From assembly GCA_023898685.1 (NCBI GenBank), contig CP060234.1, forward strand, positions 1,922,001 to 1,986,000: a stretch of 64,000 bases of DNA, read 5' to 3'. The notes beneath the pieces are model-generated. The model was not told the origin of the DNA and did no database searches. It worked only from the letters and a program-made list of their open reading frames with translations. Below are positions 49,577 to 57,610 of the stretch, in pieces. A program made the position numbers and the translations under genes. The number at the start of each line of letters is the position of its first letter. The stretch's first letter is position 1. Origin of the DNA: Phycisphaeraceae bacterium (GTDB lineage: Bacteria > Planctomycetota > Phycisphaerae > Phycisphaerales > UBA1924).

Positions 49577-49688
49577 TCGTGTATGGTCCCCGTATCGGTT
49601 CCGGGTCTCGCCGGGCTTCCCGGCATTCGCCCACGGTGTCCGCGGGCAAGTTCGGAACAGCGTATCAGCAGAACGTGGAGCGTTGCGC

Positions 49689-51968
49689 ATGGATTCTCGC
49701 CGCACAGTCGCCGGTTGGTCTTCCGTCTCTCGTCTCGCGGTGATGGTCGGGCTGGCCGCGGTGCTGACCGCGTCGGCCCACGACGAAGACTGGCGCAAGC
49801 TCAAGGACCGGGTGCCGGCCGTGCCGGGCGACATCTGGCGTTTCGGCGATCCTGCGCCGCGGGGCACAGGGTTCGATTCCAGCGGCGTGACGCTCATGGC
49901 TCATATCCCGTTGAACAACTTCCCGGGCATCAACACCGCGAGCGGGAACGACTGCTGGGGGTACACCTCGCCCTCGGGCCGTGAGTACGCGATCATGGGG
50001 CTCGAGGGGGGCTACGGGTTCGTCGAGGTCACCGACCCGGGCAACCCGGTCATACTCACGACCATCACCGGGCCCTCGAGCCTGTGGCACGACGTGAAGG
50101 TCATCGGCACCTACGCCTACGGCGTGAGCGAGGGCGGCTCGGGCGTGCAGGTGATGGACCTCTCGCAGATCGACTCGGGCGTGGTCACGCTCGTGCGCAA
50201 CCAGCAGGCCGGCGGGCACAGCACCACGCACAACATCATCGCGGACACCGAGGCCGGCACGCTCTATCTCGCCGGCGCGAACATCGGGAACGGCGGGCTG
50301 GTCGCGCTCGACCTGACCGACCCGACACGCCCGACGCCTATGGGCGGGTGGACGCAGATGTACGTCCACGACGCCGACGTCGTGACCTGGCACGGCGGGG
50401 CGCTCGACGGACGCGAGATCGCCTTCTGCGCGGCGGGCATGAGCGGCGGATTCACGTCGACCGGGCTGCGCGTCGTCGACATCACCAACCCGTCCAGCGC
50501 GACGACGCTGGCGACGGTGCTCTATCCCAACGCGGGCTATTGCCACCAGCTGTGGCTCACGCCCGACCGGCACTATCTCTATCTGAACGACGAGCTCGAC
50601 GAGCAGAGCGGGTTCGTGGGCGTCACCACGACGCGGATCTTCGACGTGTCGGACCCGGCCAACCCGAGCCTTGTCGGCACGTTCTCTTCGGGCAGCCCCA
50701 GCATCGATCACAATCTCTACACCACGGACGGTTTCATCTTCGAGGCCAACTACCGCTCGGGGCTGCGGGTCTTCGACGCGGCCGACCCGCTGCACCCCTA
50801 TGAGATCGCCTATTTCGACACCTTCCCGGGCTCCGACGCGGCGCAGTTCAACGGCGCCTGGTCGGTCTACCCCTACTTCGACAGCGGGACCGTGATTCTC
50901 AGCGACATCGAGCGGGGCCTGTTCATCTTCCAGGTGCCGGCGCTGACGGCGCCCCAGTTGCTGATCTCGCCGGAGGGCGTCGCCCCGAACACGATCTCGC
51001 CCGAGGGTGGCGAGACGTTCGCGGTTTCGATCACCGCGAGGAACACCGATCTCGTGCCGTCGAGCGTGGTGATGGAGCTCACCGACGCCCACGGGGCCCG
51101 CGAGATCGCGGCGACGGACGAGGGCGGGGGCGTCTACTCGTTTACCTTCCCAACCGTTGCGTGCGGCGAGGCGTCCTACTACGTCTCGGCTCTCGCGACG
51201 AGCGGGCAGACGTTCACCCTCCCGGCCGACGGGGCCGCTAGCCCATACACGGCGACCGTGATCTCCGATCTCCAGGTCGCGTTCGCGGACGACTTCCAGG
51301 CCGATCTGGGCTGGACGGTCACCTCGACCGCGGTGGACGGGCAGTGGAATCGCGGCGTCCCGGTCAACGCGGGGCGGGGTGACCCGCCGGCCGACGCGGA
51401 CGGCTCGGGGATGTGCTACGTGACCGACAACGACGCGTCGAACGGGGGCAACTCCGACGTGGACAGCGGGGAGACGGTCCTGACCAGCCCGGTCGTGGAT
51501 CTGCGCGGGAACGTCCGCGTGTCATACGCCTATTGGCTCAACGACGTGCCCAGCGGCGGGCTCGACAACGACGCCTACGTGGTCGAGGTGAGCCTCGACG
51601 GCGGGGCGACCTGGACCGAGATGCGCCGCTACGAGAGCCCGGCGCCGAACTGGCGGCTGGATTCGTTCGACATCGCGGGCGGGGCGGCGAACAGCCGGGT
51701 GCGATTCCGCGTTTGGGACGATGACCCGCAGGACGTGGTCGAGGCGGGGCTTGACGCCTTCGCGGTGAGCCAGATCGTCTGCGACGATGTAACCTGCCCG
51801 GTCGATCTGGCCGAACCGTTCGGCGTGCTCGACCTCGCGGACATCCAGGCGTTCGTCGGGGCGTTCGTCGCGGGCGATGCCGCGGCCGACCTGGTGGCGC
51901 CCTTCGGCGTGCTCGATCTCGCGGACATCCAGGCCTTCGTGCAGCAGTTCGTCGCGGGCTGCCCCTGA
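49689..51968 (+). CDS. Choice-of-anchor B family exported protein with dockerin-like tail
   Basis: 759 residues. Signal peptide MDSRRTVAGWSSVSRLAVMVGLAAVLTASA. Main body is a beta-propeller-like repeat domain with LVIVD-type blades (AIMGLEGGYGFVEVTDPGNPVILTTI, GTYAYGVSEGGSGVQVMDLS, LRVVDITNPSSATTLATV, TRIFDVSDPANPSLVGTFSSG), matching the choice-of-anchor B domain. Then two Ig- or jelly-roll-like segments. C-terminus CPVDLAEPFGVLDLADIQAFVGAF and DLVAPFGVLDLADIQAFVQQFVAGCP, both halves without calcium-ligand Asp. Start at 49689 has GTGGAG upstream. Probably a cell-surface or secreted binding protein. Confidence 0.85.
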   Translation: MDSRRTVAGWSSVSRLAVMVGLAAVLTASAHDEDWRKLKDRVPAVPGDIWRFGDPAPRGTGFDSSGVTLMAHIPLNNFPGINTASGNDCWGYTSPSGREYAIMGLEGGYGFVEVTDPGNPVILTTITGPSSLWHDVKVIGTYAYGVSEGGSGVQVMDLSQIDSGVVTLVRNQQAGGHSTTHNIIADTEAGTLYLAGANIGNGGLVALDLTDPTRPTPMGGWTQMYVHDADVVTWHGGALDGREIAFCAAGMSGGFTSTGLRVVDITNPSSATTLATVLYPNAGYCHQLWLTPDRHYLYLNDELDEQSGFVGVTTTRIFDVSDPANPSLVGTFSSGSPSIDHNLYTTDGFIFEANYRSGLRVFDAADPLHPYEIAYFDTFPGSDAAQFNGAWSVYPYFDSGTVILSDIERGLFIFQVPALTAPQLLISPEGVAPNTISPEGGETFAVSITARNTDLVPSSVVMELTDAHGAREIAATDEGGGVYSFTFPTVACGEASYYVSALATSGQTFTLPADGAASPYTATVISDLQVAFADDFQADLGWTVTSTAVDGQWNRGVPVNAGRGDPPADADGSGMCYVTDNDASNGGNSDVDSGETVLTSPVVDLRGNVRVSYAYWLNDVPSGGLDNDAYVVEVSLDGGATWTEMRRYESPAPNWRLDSFDIAGGAANSRVRFRVWDDDPQDVVEAGLDAFAVSQIVCDDVTCPVDLAEPFGVLDLADIQAFVGAFVAGDAAADLVAPFGVLDLADIQAFVQQFVAGCP

Positions 51969-52124
51969 CACGCGAACAGGCCTCGAATCTGATCAATTCC
52001 GGGCTCGGCGGGAACCCGGGCCGTTATCCGGCCGAACAGTGGGGTCTCGGGGGCGGTGCGCGCCTCACCCGAGGGGGTGTTTCTCATCGATCGCGGGTTC
52101 CCGCGGTGCGAGACGGAGGGTCTC

Positions 52125-54350
52125 ATGAGACGGCTTGCTGTTTTGGTGTCTGTTCTTGCCGCCGCGTCCGCCGCGGGCGACGAGATCTCGCAGGCGATCG
52201 AGTTGGGTGTCCGGCACGCCAGCCTCCAGCAACTGGACGTGGCCCGGGACATCGAAGGCCACGCGCTGGTGGCGGTGCAACTGGATGACCGCGCGGTGGT
52301 GCTCGACCTCGAGCCCTACTCGGTGCGGTCGCCCAACTTCAAGCTGGTGCTCGATCTGGGGGACGGCGTGATGGAGGAGGTCCCGGCGCCGGCCCCGAAG
52401 ACGCTGCGGGGCCGGGTGGTCGGCGAAGCCGGGTCGCTCGCCGCGGGCACGCTCGACGACGACGGGCTGACGCTGATGATCTCGTCGGGCGGCGAGATGT
52501 GGAGCGTGCAGCCGGTCGAGGGCGAAGGCCCCGGCGTCCACGCGGTGTACAGCGGCTCCGACGTGCTCGAGCACGGCGGCGTGTGCGGCGTGCCGAGCGG
52601 GAAGGCGGCGCCCGTGGCGCCGACGGCGCCCGCTCCGGCGTCCGACTCGTCGACGCGCGGCACAAGCGACCTCCGCATCGCCGAGATCGCGATCGACGCG
52701 GACTGGGAGCTCTTCAACGGCTACTTCGGCCAGAACCAGAACTCGCTGCTGAACGACGTCGACTCAATCCTCGCGGGCGTGAACGTGATCTACGAGCGCG
52801 ATGAGATCCTGACGCATCAGCTCACGCAGGTGGTCATCCGGACGAGCTCGGCGGCCAACCCATACACGACGAACGACCCGGGGACGCTCCTCGACCAGGT
52901 TGCGGCGGAGTGGAACAGCCATCAGCAGAGTGTGCAGCGGGACGTGGCCCACATGTGGACGGGGCGGAACATGTCCGGCTCGGTGATCGGCATCGCCTTC
53001 CTGGGGACGATCTGCACGTCGAACGGGTACGGGGCCGACCAGATCCGGTTCACGTCGAACTACAACAGCCGGGTGGCGCTGTTCAGCCACGAGCTGGGGC
53101 ACAACTGGAACGCGACGCACTGCGACGGGACGAGCAGCTGCCACATCATGTGCTCGGGCCTGGGCGGGTGCAACGGGCTTGGCAACCCCGTGCAGTTCGG
53201 CCCGCAGGCGAAGGGCCAGATCGCGTCGTTCATCCCGAGCCGCAGCTGCGTGGACAACATCGGTGTGGGCTTGCCGGTGTACGAGTACTTCGACTCGGGC
53301 TCGATCGACCCCGCCGCCTGGGCGAGCTCGACCGGTTTCGACATCGTCCTGGACAATTCGGCGCCGAGCGGAAACCACGCGGGCCGCCTGACGCCCCCGT
53401 TCATGATCCTCTCCACCACGCCCCTGGCGGCCCAGGTGGCCCCGGGCCATACGGTGGCCGTGAAGATCTGGGTCAAGCCCGAGAGCGAATCGACGAAGAC
53501 GATCCGATTCAACATGCGTGACGCCAACGGCGCCAACGTGATGATCGGCCGGATCCCCGGCAACGAACAGGGCGGCTCATACCGCCAATACACGATGCAG
53601 GTCCCGGGCGTGGCGCTCAACATCGACACCCCGTTCTCGATCGTGCCCGAGTCGAGCGGCCCGGCGTGGCGGTTCGACAACGTCGAGATCGTCGAGGCGT
53701 CGTCGACCGACGCCACCATCGAGCTGCCTCTCGTGGAGGATTTCGAGCGGGCCGGCCTGTTCATGGACCGCTGGCAGCCCTCGCCCGCGTATGTGAACGA
53801 CGACGAGCCCAGCCCCCCCAGCGGGCTCTACAGCGTGCAGCTCGAGGCCGGGCAGCGCATGGAGACCGCCGACGTGCACGCCGCGGGCGCGAGCGACATC
53901 GTGTTCGGCGTGCTCGTGTCGAGCCCGTCGGACGCACCGGGCGATGCGGCCCTCGTCTTCGAGTACCGCGACAGCGGTGGGGCGTGGCACCAGGCCGCCA
54001 GCTTCCCGGCCGCGTCGTTGCCGTCGAGCGGGTTCGGCGTGGCGGAGGTGACGCTGCCGGCGGCCGCGGCTCACAACGCGTTGAGCGTCGCGATCGAGGC
54101 CGTCGGGACGGCGAGCGCCGACGCGTGGCGCCTCGACGACCTCGAACTGGGCGGCGAGCCGCGCGGCGGGAGCGACTGCCCGGCGGACCTCGCCGAACCG
54201 TTCGGCGTGCTCGACCTGCAGGACATCTCCGCGTTCGTGGCGGCGTTCGTCGCGAGCGACCCGGCGGCGGACATTGCGGCGCCGTTCGGCGTGCTCGATC
54301 TCGCGGACGTGAACCTGTTCATAACGTCGTTCGTGTCGGGCTGTCCCTGA
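52125..54350 (+). CDS. Secreted metzincin-type metallopeptidase with dockerin-like tail
   Basis: 741 residues. Signal peptide MRRLAVLVSVLAAASAAG; a propeptide; catalytic domain with SHELGHNWNATHCDG near residue 322 (HExxHxxxxxH zinc motif) and the Met-turn CHIMCSGLGGCNG, as in reprolysin-like proteases. Two jelly-roll-like segments follow (VYEYFDSGSIDPAAWASSTGFDI and DFERAGLFMDRWQPSP). The C-terminus DCPADLAEPFGVLDLQDISAFVAAF and DIAAPFGVLDLADVNLFITSFVSGCP lacks calcium-ligand Asp in both halves. Start has GGAGGG. A strong terminator follows at 54373-54400. Confidence 0.88.
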   Translation: MRRLAVLVSVLAAASAAGDEISQAIELGVRHASLQQLDVARDIEGHALVAVQLDDRAVVLDLEPYSVRSPNFKLVLDLGDGVMEEVPAPAPKTLRGRVVGEAGSLAAGTLDDDGLTLMISSGGEMWSVQPVEGEGPGVHAVYSGSDVLEHGGVCGVPSGKAAPVAPTAPAPASDSSTRGTSDLRIAEIAIDADWELFNGYFGQNQNSLLNDVDSILAGVNVIYERDEILTHQLTQVVIRTSSAANPYTTNDPGTLLDQVAAEWNSHQQSVQRDVAHMWTGRNMSGSVIGIAFLGTICTSNGYGADQIRFTSNYNSRVALFSHELGHNWNATHCDGTSSCHIMCSGLGGCNGLGNPVQFGPQAKGQIASFIPSRSCVDNIGVGLPVYEYFDSGSIDPAAWASSTGFDIVLDNSAPSGNHAGRLTPPFMILSTTPLAAQVAPGHTVAVKIWVKPESESTKTIRFNMRDANGANVMIGRIPGNEQGGSYRQYTMQVPGVALNIDTPFSIVPESSGPAWRFDNVEIVEASSTDATIELPLVEDFERAGLFMDRWQPSPAYVNDDEPSPPSGLYSVQLEAGQRMETADVHAAGASDIVFGVLVSSPSDAPGDAALVFEYRDSGGAWHQAASFPAASLPSSGFGVAEVTLPAAAAHNALSVAIEAVGTASADAWRLDDLELGGEPRGGSDCPADLAEPFGVLDLQDISAFVAAFVASDPAADIAAPFGVLDLADVNLFITSFVSGCP

Positions 54351-54372
54351 TCTGTGAGAGGGTCTCGCGCGA

Positions 54373-54400
54373 GGGGCGTCCGGGTTCGGGCGCCCCTTTT
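54373..54400 (+). terminator. Rho-independent terminator after the metallopeptidase gene
   Basis: GGGGCGTCCG (54373-54382) pairs with CGGGCGCCCC (54387-54396) around GGTT, including one G-T pair, and is followed by TTTT. It lies about 20 bases after the stop at 54350. Confidence 0.85.
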
Positions 54401-54478
54401 CATGGTCGGATCGGGCCCTGAGCCGGCGAGAGGTTCGCCGGCGCCGTTGCTGATACGATGGCCGCCTGAGGTAAGCGC

Positions 54479-55855
54479 ATGTACATCGTTATCTGTGGGG
54501 CGGGGCAGGTGGGGCGGCACGCGGCCGAGGTGCTCGTCGCGGCCAATCACCGTGTGACCGTGATCGACCAGAACGCGGCCGCGCTGCGGGCGATCCAGGA
54601 CACACTCGACGCCGCGACGCTGCTTGGTTCGTGCACCGATCCCGGGACGTTGCTCGAGGCGGGGGCGGCCCGGGCCGACCTGGCGGTCGCGGCGACGAGC
54701 ATCGACGAGGTCAACCTGCTCGGGGCGAGTCTGGCCAAGGGGCTGGGAGCCAAGAGCGTCGTGGCGAGGGTGCACCACAGGGCGTTCTTCCAGAGCAGCA
54801 GCTTCGACTACGCCCTCCACCTGGGCATCGATCGTCTGATCTGCCCCGAGTTCGTCACGGCGCACGCGATCGCGCGGACGCTGCGCAACCCCGGGGCGAT
54901 CGCGATCGAGAGCTTCGCGCGCGGACGGATCGAGATCCAGGAGTTCCCGGTCGCCCCGGATTCGCCCGTCATCGGGCGCCCGCTCTCGACGCTGCGCCTG
55001 CCGCCCCGCACGCGGCTGGTCGGCATCTCGCGGAACCACTTCGTGTTCCTGCCGCGTGCCGACAGCGAGATCGAGCCGGGCGATGTCGTGATCCTGCTGA
55101 GCGACAAGGAGCACTTCGACGAGGCGCTCTCCCGGTTCGGCAGCAAGGGCGGGCCGGCGCGGCAACGTGTGGTGATCATGGGCGGCCCGGCGATGGCGGT
55201 CTGGCTCTGCCGGGCGCTGCACTCGCGCCGGTTCTCGGTTCGCGTGTTCGAGGAACGGCCCGAGCGGGCCGAGGAGCTCGCCGACAAGCTCGACTGGGTG
55301 ACCGTGATCAACGCCGACCCGATCGACGCGGGCGTGTTCGCCGACGAGGCGATCGGGCAGGTGGACACGTTCATCGCGCTGACGGACGACGACGAGCGCA
55401 ACATCCTGGGCAGCGCCTGGGTCAAGACCCGGGGCGTCAAGCAGACCATCGTGGTCGTGCAGCGGCCCCAGTATGGGCACCTGCTCGAGCACGTCGGGAT
55501 CGATCGGGCGTTCAGCCCCCGGATCACCGCGGTGGGGGAGATCCTCAACGTGCTGGAGCGCAAGGGGCTGCGCCGCCTGACCTCCCTGGCCGAGGGCGTG
55601 CTCGACGTGTTCAGGGGCCGCGTCGAGGCGGACTCGCCCATCGTGGACCGGCCGCTTCGAGATGTGCCCGAGTTCGGCACGTGGGTGGTGGTCGCGGTCG
55701 AGCACGGCGACGCGGTGGAGGTGCCGACGGCCGAGACCATCGTGCGAACGGGCGACACGATCCTGGCGGTCGGTCCGCACGGGACCGACGAGCAACTGGC
55801 AGATCTGCTGGCCACCCGCGTGGTGAGATCGCCCGCGCTGGTGGCGCCGGCCTGA
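54479..55855 (+). CDS. trkA: Potassium uptake regulatory protein TrkA
   Basis: 458 residues, two RCK units in tandem. The first begins YIVICGAGQVGRHAAEVL, a full GxGxxG NAD(H) loop, with VTVIDQN; the second begins RVVIMGGPAMAVWLCRAL, where the loop is degenerate. Each RCK has a TrkA_C domain (IEIQEFPVAPDSPVIGRPL and DVFRGRVEADSPIVDRPLRD). It binds nucleotides and gates the TrkH channel. TACGAT (54454-54459) lies about 19 bases before the ATG, with an AGGT site. trkH follows after 73 bases; the pair is one uptake system. Confidence 0.93.
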   Translation: MYIVICGAGQVGRHAAEVLVAANHRVTVIDQNAAALRAIQDTLDAATLLGSCTDPGTLLEAGAARADLAVAATSIDEVNLLGASLAKGLGAKSVVARVHHRAFFQSSSFDYALHLGIDRLICPEFVTAHAIARTLRNPGAIAIESFARGRIEIQEFPVAPDSPVIGRPLSTLRLPPRTRLVGISRNHFVFLPRADSEIEPGDVVILLSDKEHFDEALSRFGSKGGPARQRVVIMGGPAMAVWLCRALHSRRFSVRVFEERPERAEELADKLDWVTVINADPIDAGVFADEAIGQVDTFIALTDDDERNILGSAWVKTRGVKQTIVVVQRPQYGHLLEHVGIDRAFSPRITAVGEILNVLERKGLRRLTSLAEGVLDVFRGRVEADSPIVDRPLRDVPEFGTWVVVAVEHGDAVEVPTAETIVRTGDTILAVGPHGTDEQLADLLATRVVRSPALVAPA

Positions 55856-55928
55856 CCGGCACGCCGAGGCGAGCAGGGGTGTTGCCCGCGGGGGTACACT
55901 CGCGGTCCTGCGCCGACCGGAGCCCGAC

Positions 55929-57455
55929 GTGAACTTCGCCTTTGTCGCCAAACAGATCGCCCTGCTGATCATCGTGCTCTCGGGCTTCATGCTGCTCGTC
56001 GCGGGCTGGGCCGGCGCGATCACGCTGGCCGGGGCGGCGGTGGAACGCGACGCGGCGGGAGCGTTGCTCGTCGTCGCCCTGTCGGGCCTGCTGATGGGCG
56101 GGGCGATCTGGCTGGCGGCCCGACGATCAACGGGGTATCTCGATCGCCGGCAGGCGCTCCTGCTTGTGGTGCTGTCCTGGCTCGCCGCGGCGGTGCTGGG
56201 CGGGGCGCCCTATTGCCTGTGGACCCATCTCGCGTCGCTGGCCGACCACCCGTACCGCTCCCCGATCGCGTGCGTGTTCGAGGCGATGAGCGGGTTGACC
56301 ACGACCGGGGCGACCGTGCTCACCGACATCGAGGCGGTTCCAGATTCGCTGCTGCTCTGGCGGGCGTGCACCCACTGGTTCGGTGGCCTGGGGATCATCG
56401 TGCTGTTCGTCGCCGTGCTGCCCTCGCTGGGCGTGGGGGGGCGACGGCTGTTCGGCGTGGAATCGCCGGGCCCGCAGCCCGGCGGCGTGCACCCCCAGAT
56501 CCGTGACACCGCGCGCGTGCTCTGGTACATCTACACGGGGCTGACGGCGATCCAGATCGTCGCGCTCAAGCTCGCCGGCATGTCTTTCTTCGACGCGACC
56601 TGTCACGCGTTCGCCACGCTCGCGACGGGCGGGTTCTCGACGAAGTCGGCGAGCGTCGGGGCCTACAACGCGGTCGTCCAGATCATCATCATCGTGTTCA
56701 TGGTGCTCGCGGGCGGGAACTTCGGCCTCTACCACAGCCTGCTCCGGGGCCGGTGGAGGCCGGTGTGGCGCGACCCGGAGCTGCGGGTCTACCTGGTGAT
56801 CATCGGCATCTCGGTCGCGGCGATCGCCTTCTGGATCAACGGCACGACGGTCACGACGACGATGGGGCGGACCATGACCGCCACGCCCGGCGTCGCGCTG
56901 CGCGAGGCGGCGTTCAACGTCACCTCCATCCAGACGACCACCGGGTTCTGCGTCTCCGACTTCGACCTCTGGCCCTCGGCGACCAAGTTCCTGCTCGTGG
57001 TCCTCATGTTCGTCGGTGGGTGCGCGGGCTCGACGGCGGGGGGCGTCAAGGTCGTCCGCCTGTGGATCACCTTCAAGGTGCTCGCCAACGAGATCGAACG
57101 AATCTTCCGGCCCAACATCGTCCGCCCCGTGAGGCTGGGCGGGCGCGCGATCGACAACACGCTGCGCACGGGGGCCGTGGCCTACTGCTTCGGGACGGTC
57201 CTGCTGTTCGTCCTTGGGGCGTTCGTCGTCATGGCCCTCGAGGGGCCCGACGCGGGGATCGACACCGCCGCCTCGGCCACCGTGGCCTGCCTGTGCAACG
57301 TCGGCCCGGGGCTCGGGGCGGTCGGGGCGATCCGCAACTACGGGTGGATGAACGAGTCCACGCTGGGGTTCCTGACGATCATGATGCTCATGGGGCGGCT
57401 CGAGGTGCTGCCGGTGCTGGTGCTGCTGGTGCCGAGCTACTGGCGGGGGGAGTGA
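55929..57455 (+). CDS. trkH: Potassium uptake channel protein TrkH
   Basis: 508 residues from a GTG start, ten or so membrane helices in four M1-P-M2 units. The pore loops read EAMSGLTTTGATVLTDI, CHAFATLATGGFSTKSAS, NVTSIQTTTGFCVSDF and ATVACLCNVGPGLGAVG; each has the single Gly of the selectivity filter. The conserved end LEVLPVLVLLVPSYWR is present. It imports K+ together with TrkA at the inner membrane. TACACT lies about 28 bases before the start. A 30-bp perfect inverted repeat follows the gene. Confidence 0.95.
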   Translation: MNFAFVAKQIALLIIVLSGFMLLVAGWAGAITLAGAAVERDAAGALLVVALSGLLMGGAIWLAARRSTGYLDRRQALLLVVLSWLAAAVLGGAPYCLWTHLASLADHPYRSPIACVFEAMSGLTTTGATVLTDIEAVPDSLLLWRACTHWFGGLGIIVLFVAVLPSLGVGGRRLFGVESPGPQPGGVHPQIRDTARVLWYIYTGLTAIQIVALKLAGMSFFDATCHAFATLATGGFSTKSASVGAYNAVVQIIIIVFMVLAGGNFGLYHSLLRGRWRPVWRDPELRVYLVIIGISVAAIAFWINGTTVTTTMGRTMTATPGVALREAAFNVTSIQTTTGFCVSDFDLWPSATKFLLVVLMFVGGCAGSTAGGVKVVRLWITFKVLANEIERIFRPNIVRPVRLGGRAIDNTLRTGAVAYCFGTVLLFVLGAFVVMALEGPDAGIDTAASATVACLCNVGPGLGAVGAIRNYGWMNESTLGFLTIMMLMGRLEVLPVLVLLVPSYWRGE

Positions 57456-57472
57456 GCGGCGGATTGAGTTCG

Positions 57473-57558
57473 TCAGAGCGTGGAGCGCAAGCGACACGAT
57501 TCCCGCGTCGCATCAGCGCTTGGCAACCGAATCGTGTCGCTTGCGCTCCACGCTCTGA
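57473..57558. repeat. Perfect 30-bp inverted repeat between trkH and the Hsp70 gene
   Basis: Arms 57473-57502 and 57529-57558 are perfectly complementary over 30 bases, with a 26-base centre. Arms begin TCAGAGCGTGGAGCGCAAG. It starts 18 bases after the trkH stop. It could serve as terminator or mRNA stabiliser, or be a mobile palindrome; there are no flanking duplications that I can see. Confidence 0.85.
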
Positions 57559-57598
57559 TGGAAACGCGCCGAGTGGATGGCGGGGCCGCTAGACTTCC

Positions 57599-57604
57599 TA
57601 CCCT
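57599..57604 (+). promoter_or_regulatory. Putative -10 hexamer TACCCT (leaderless) of the Hsp70 gene
   Basis: TACCCT ends six bases before the ATG at 57611. A second candidate, TAGACT, lies at 57590-57595 (leader of about nine bases). No Shine-Dalgarno site. Confidence 0.4.
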
Positions 57605-57610
57605 CCCCGC

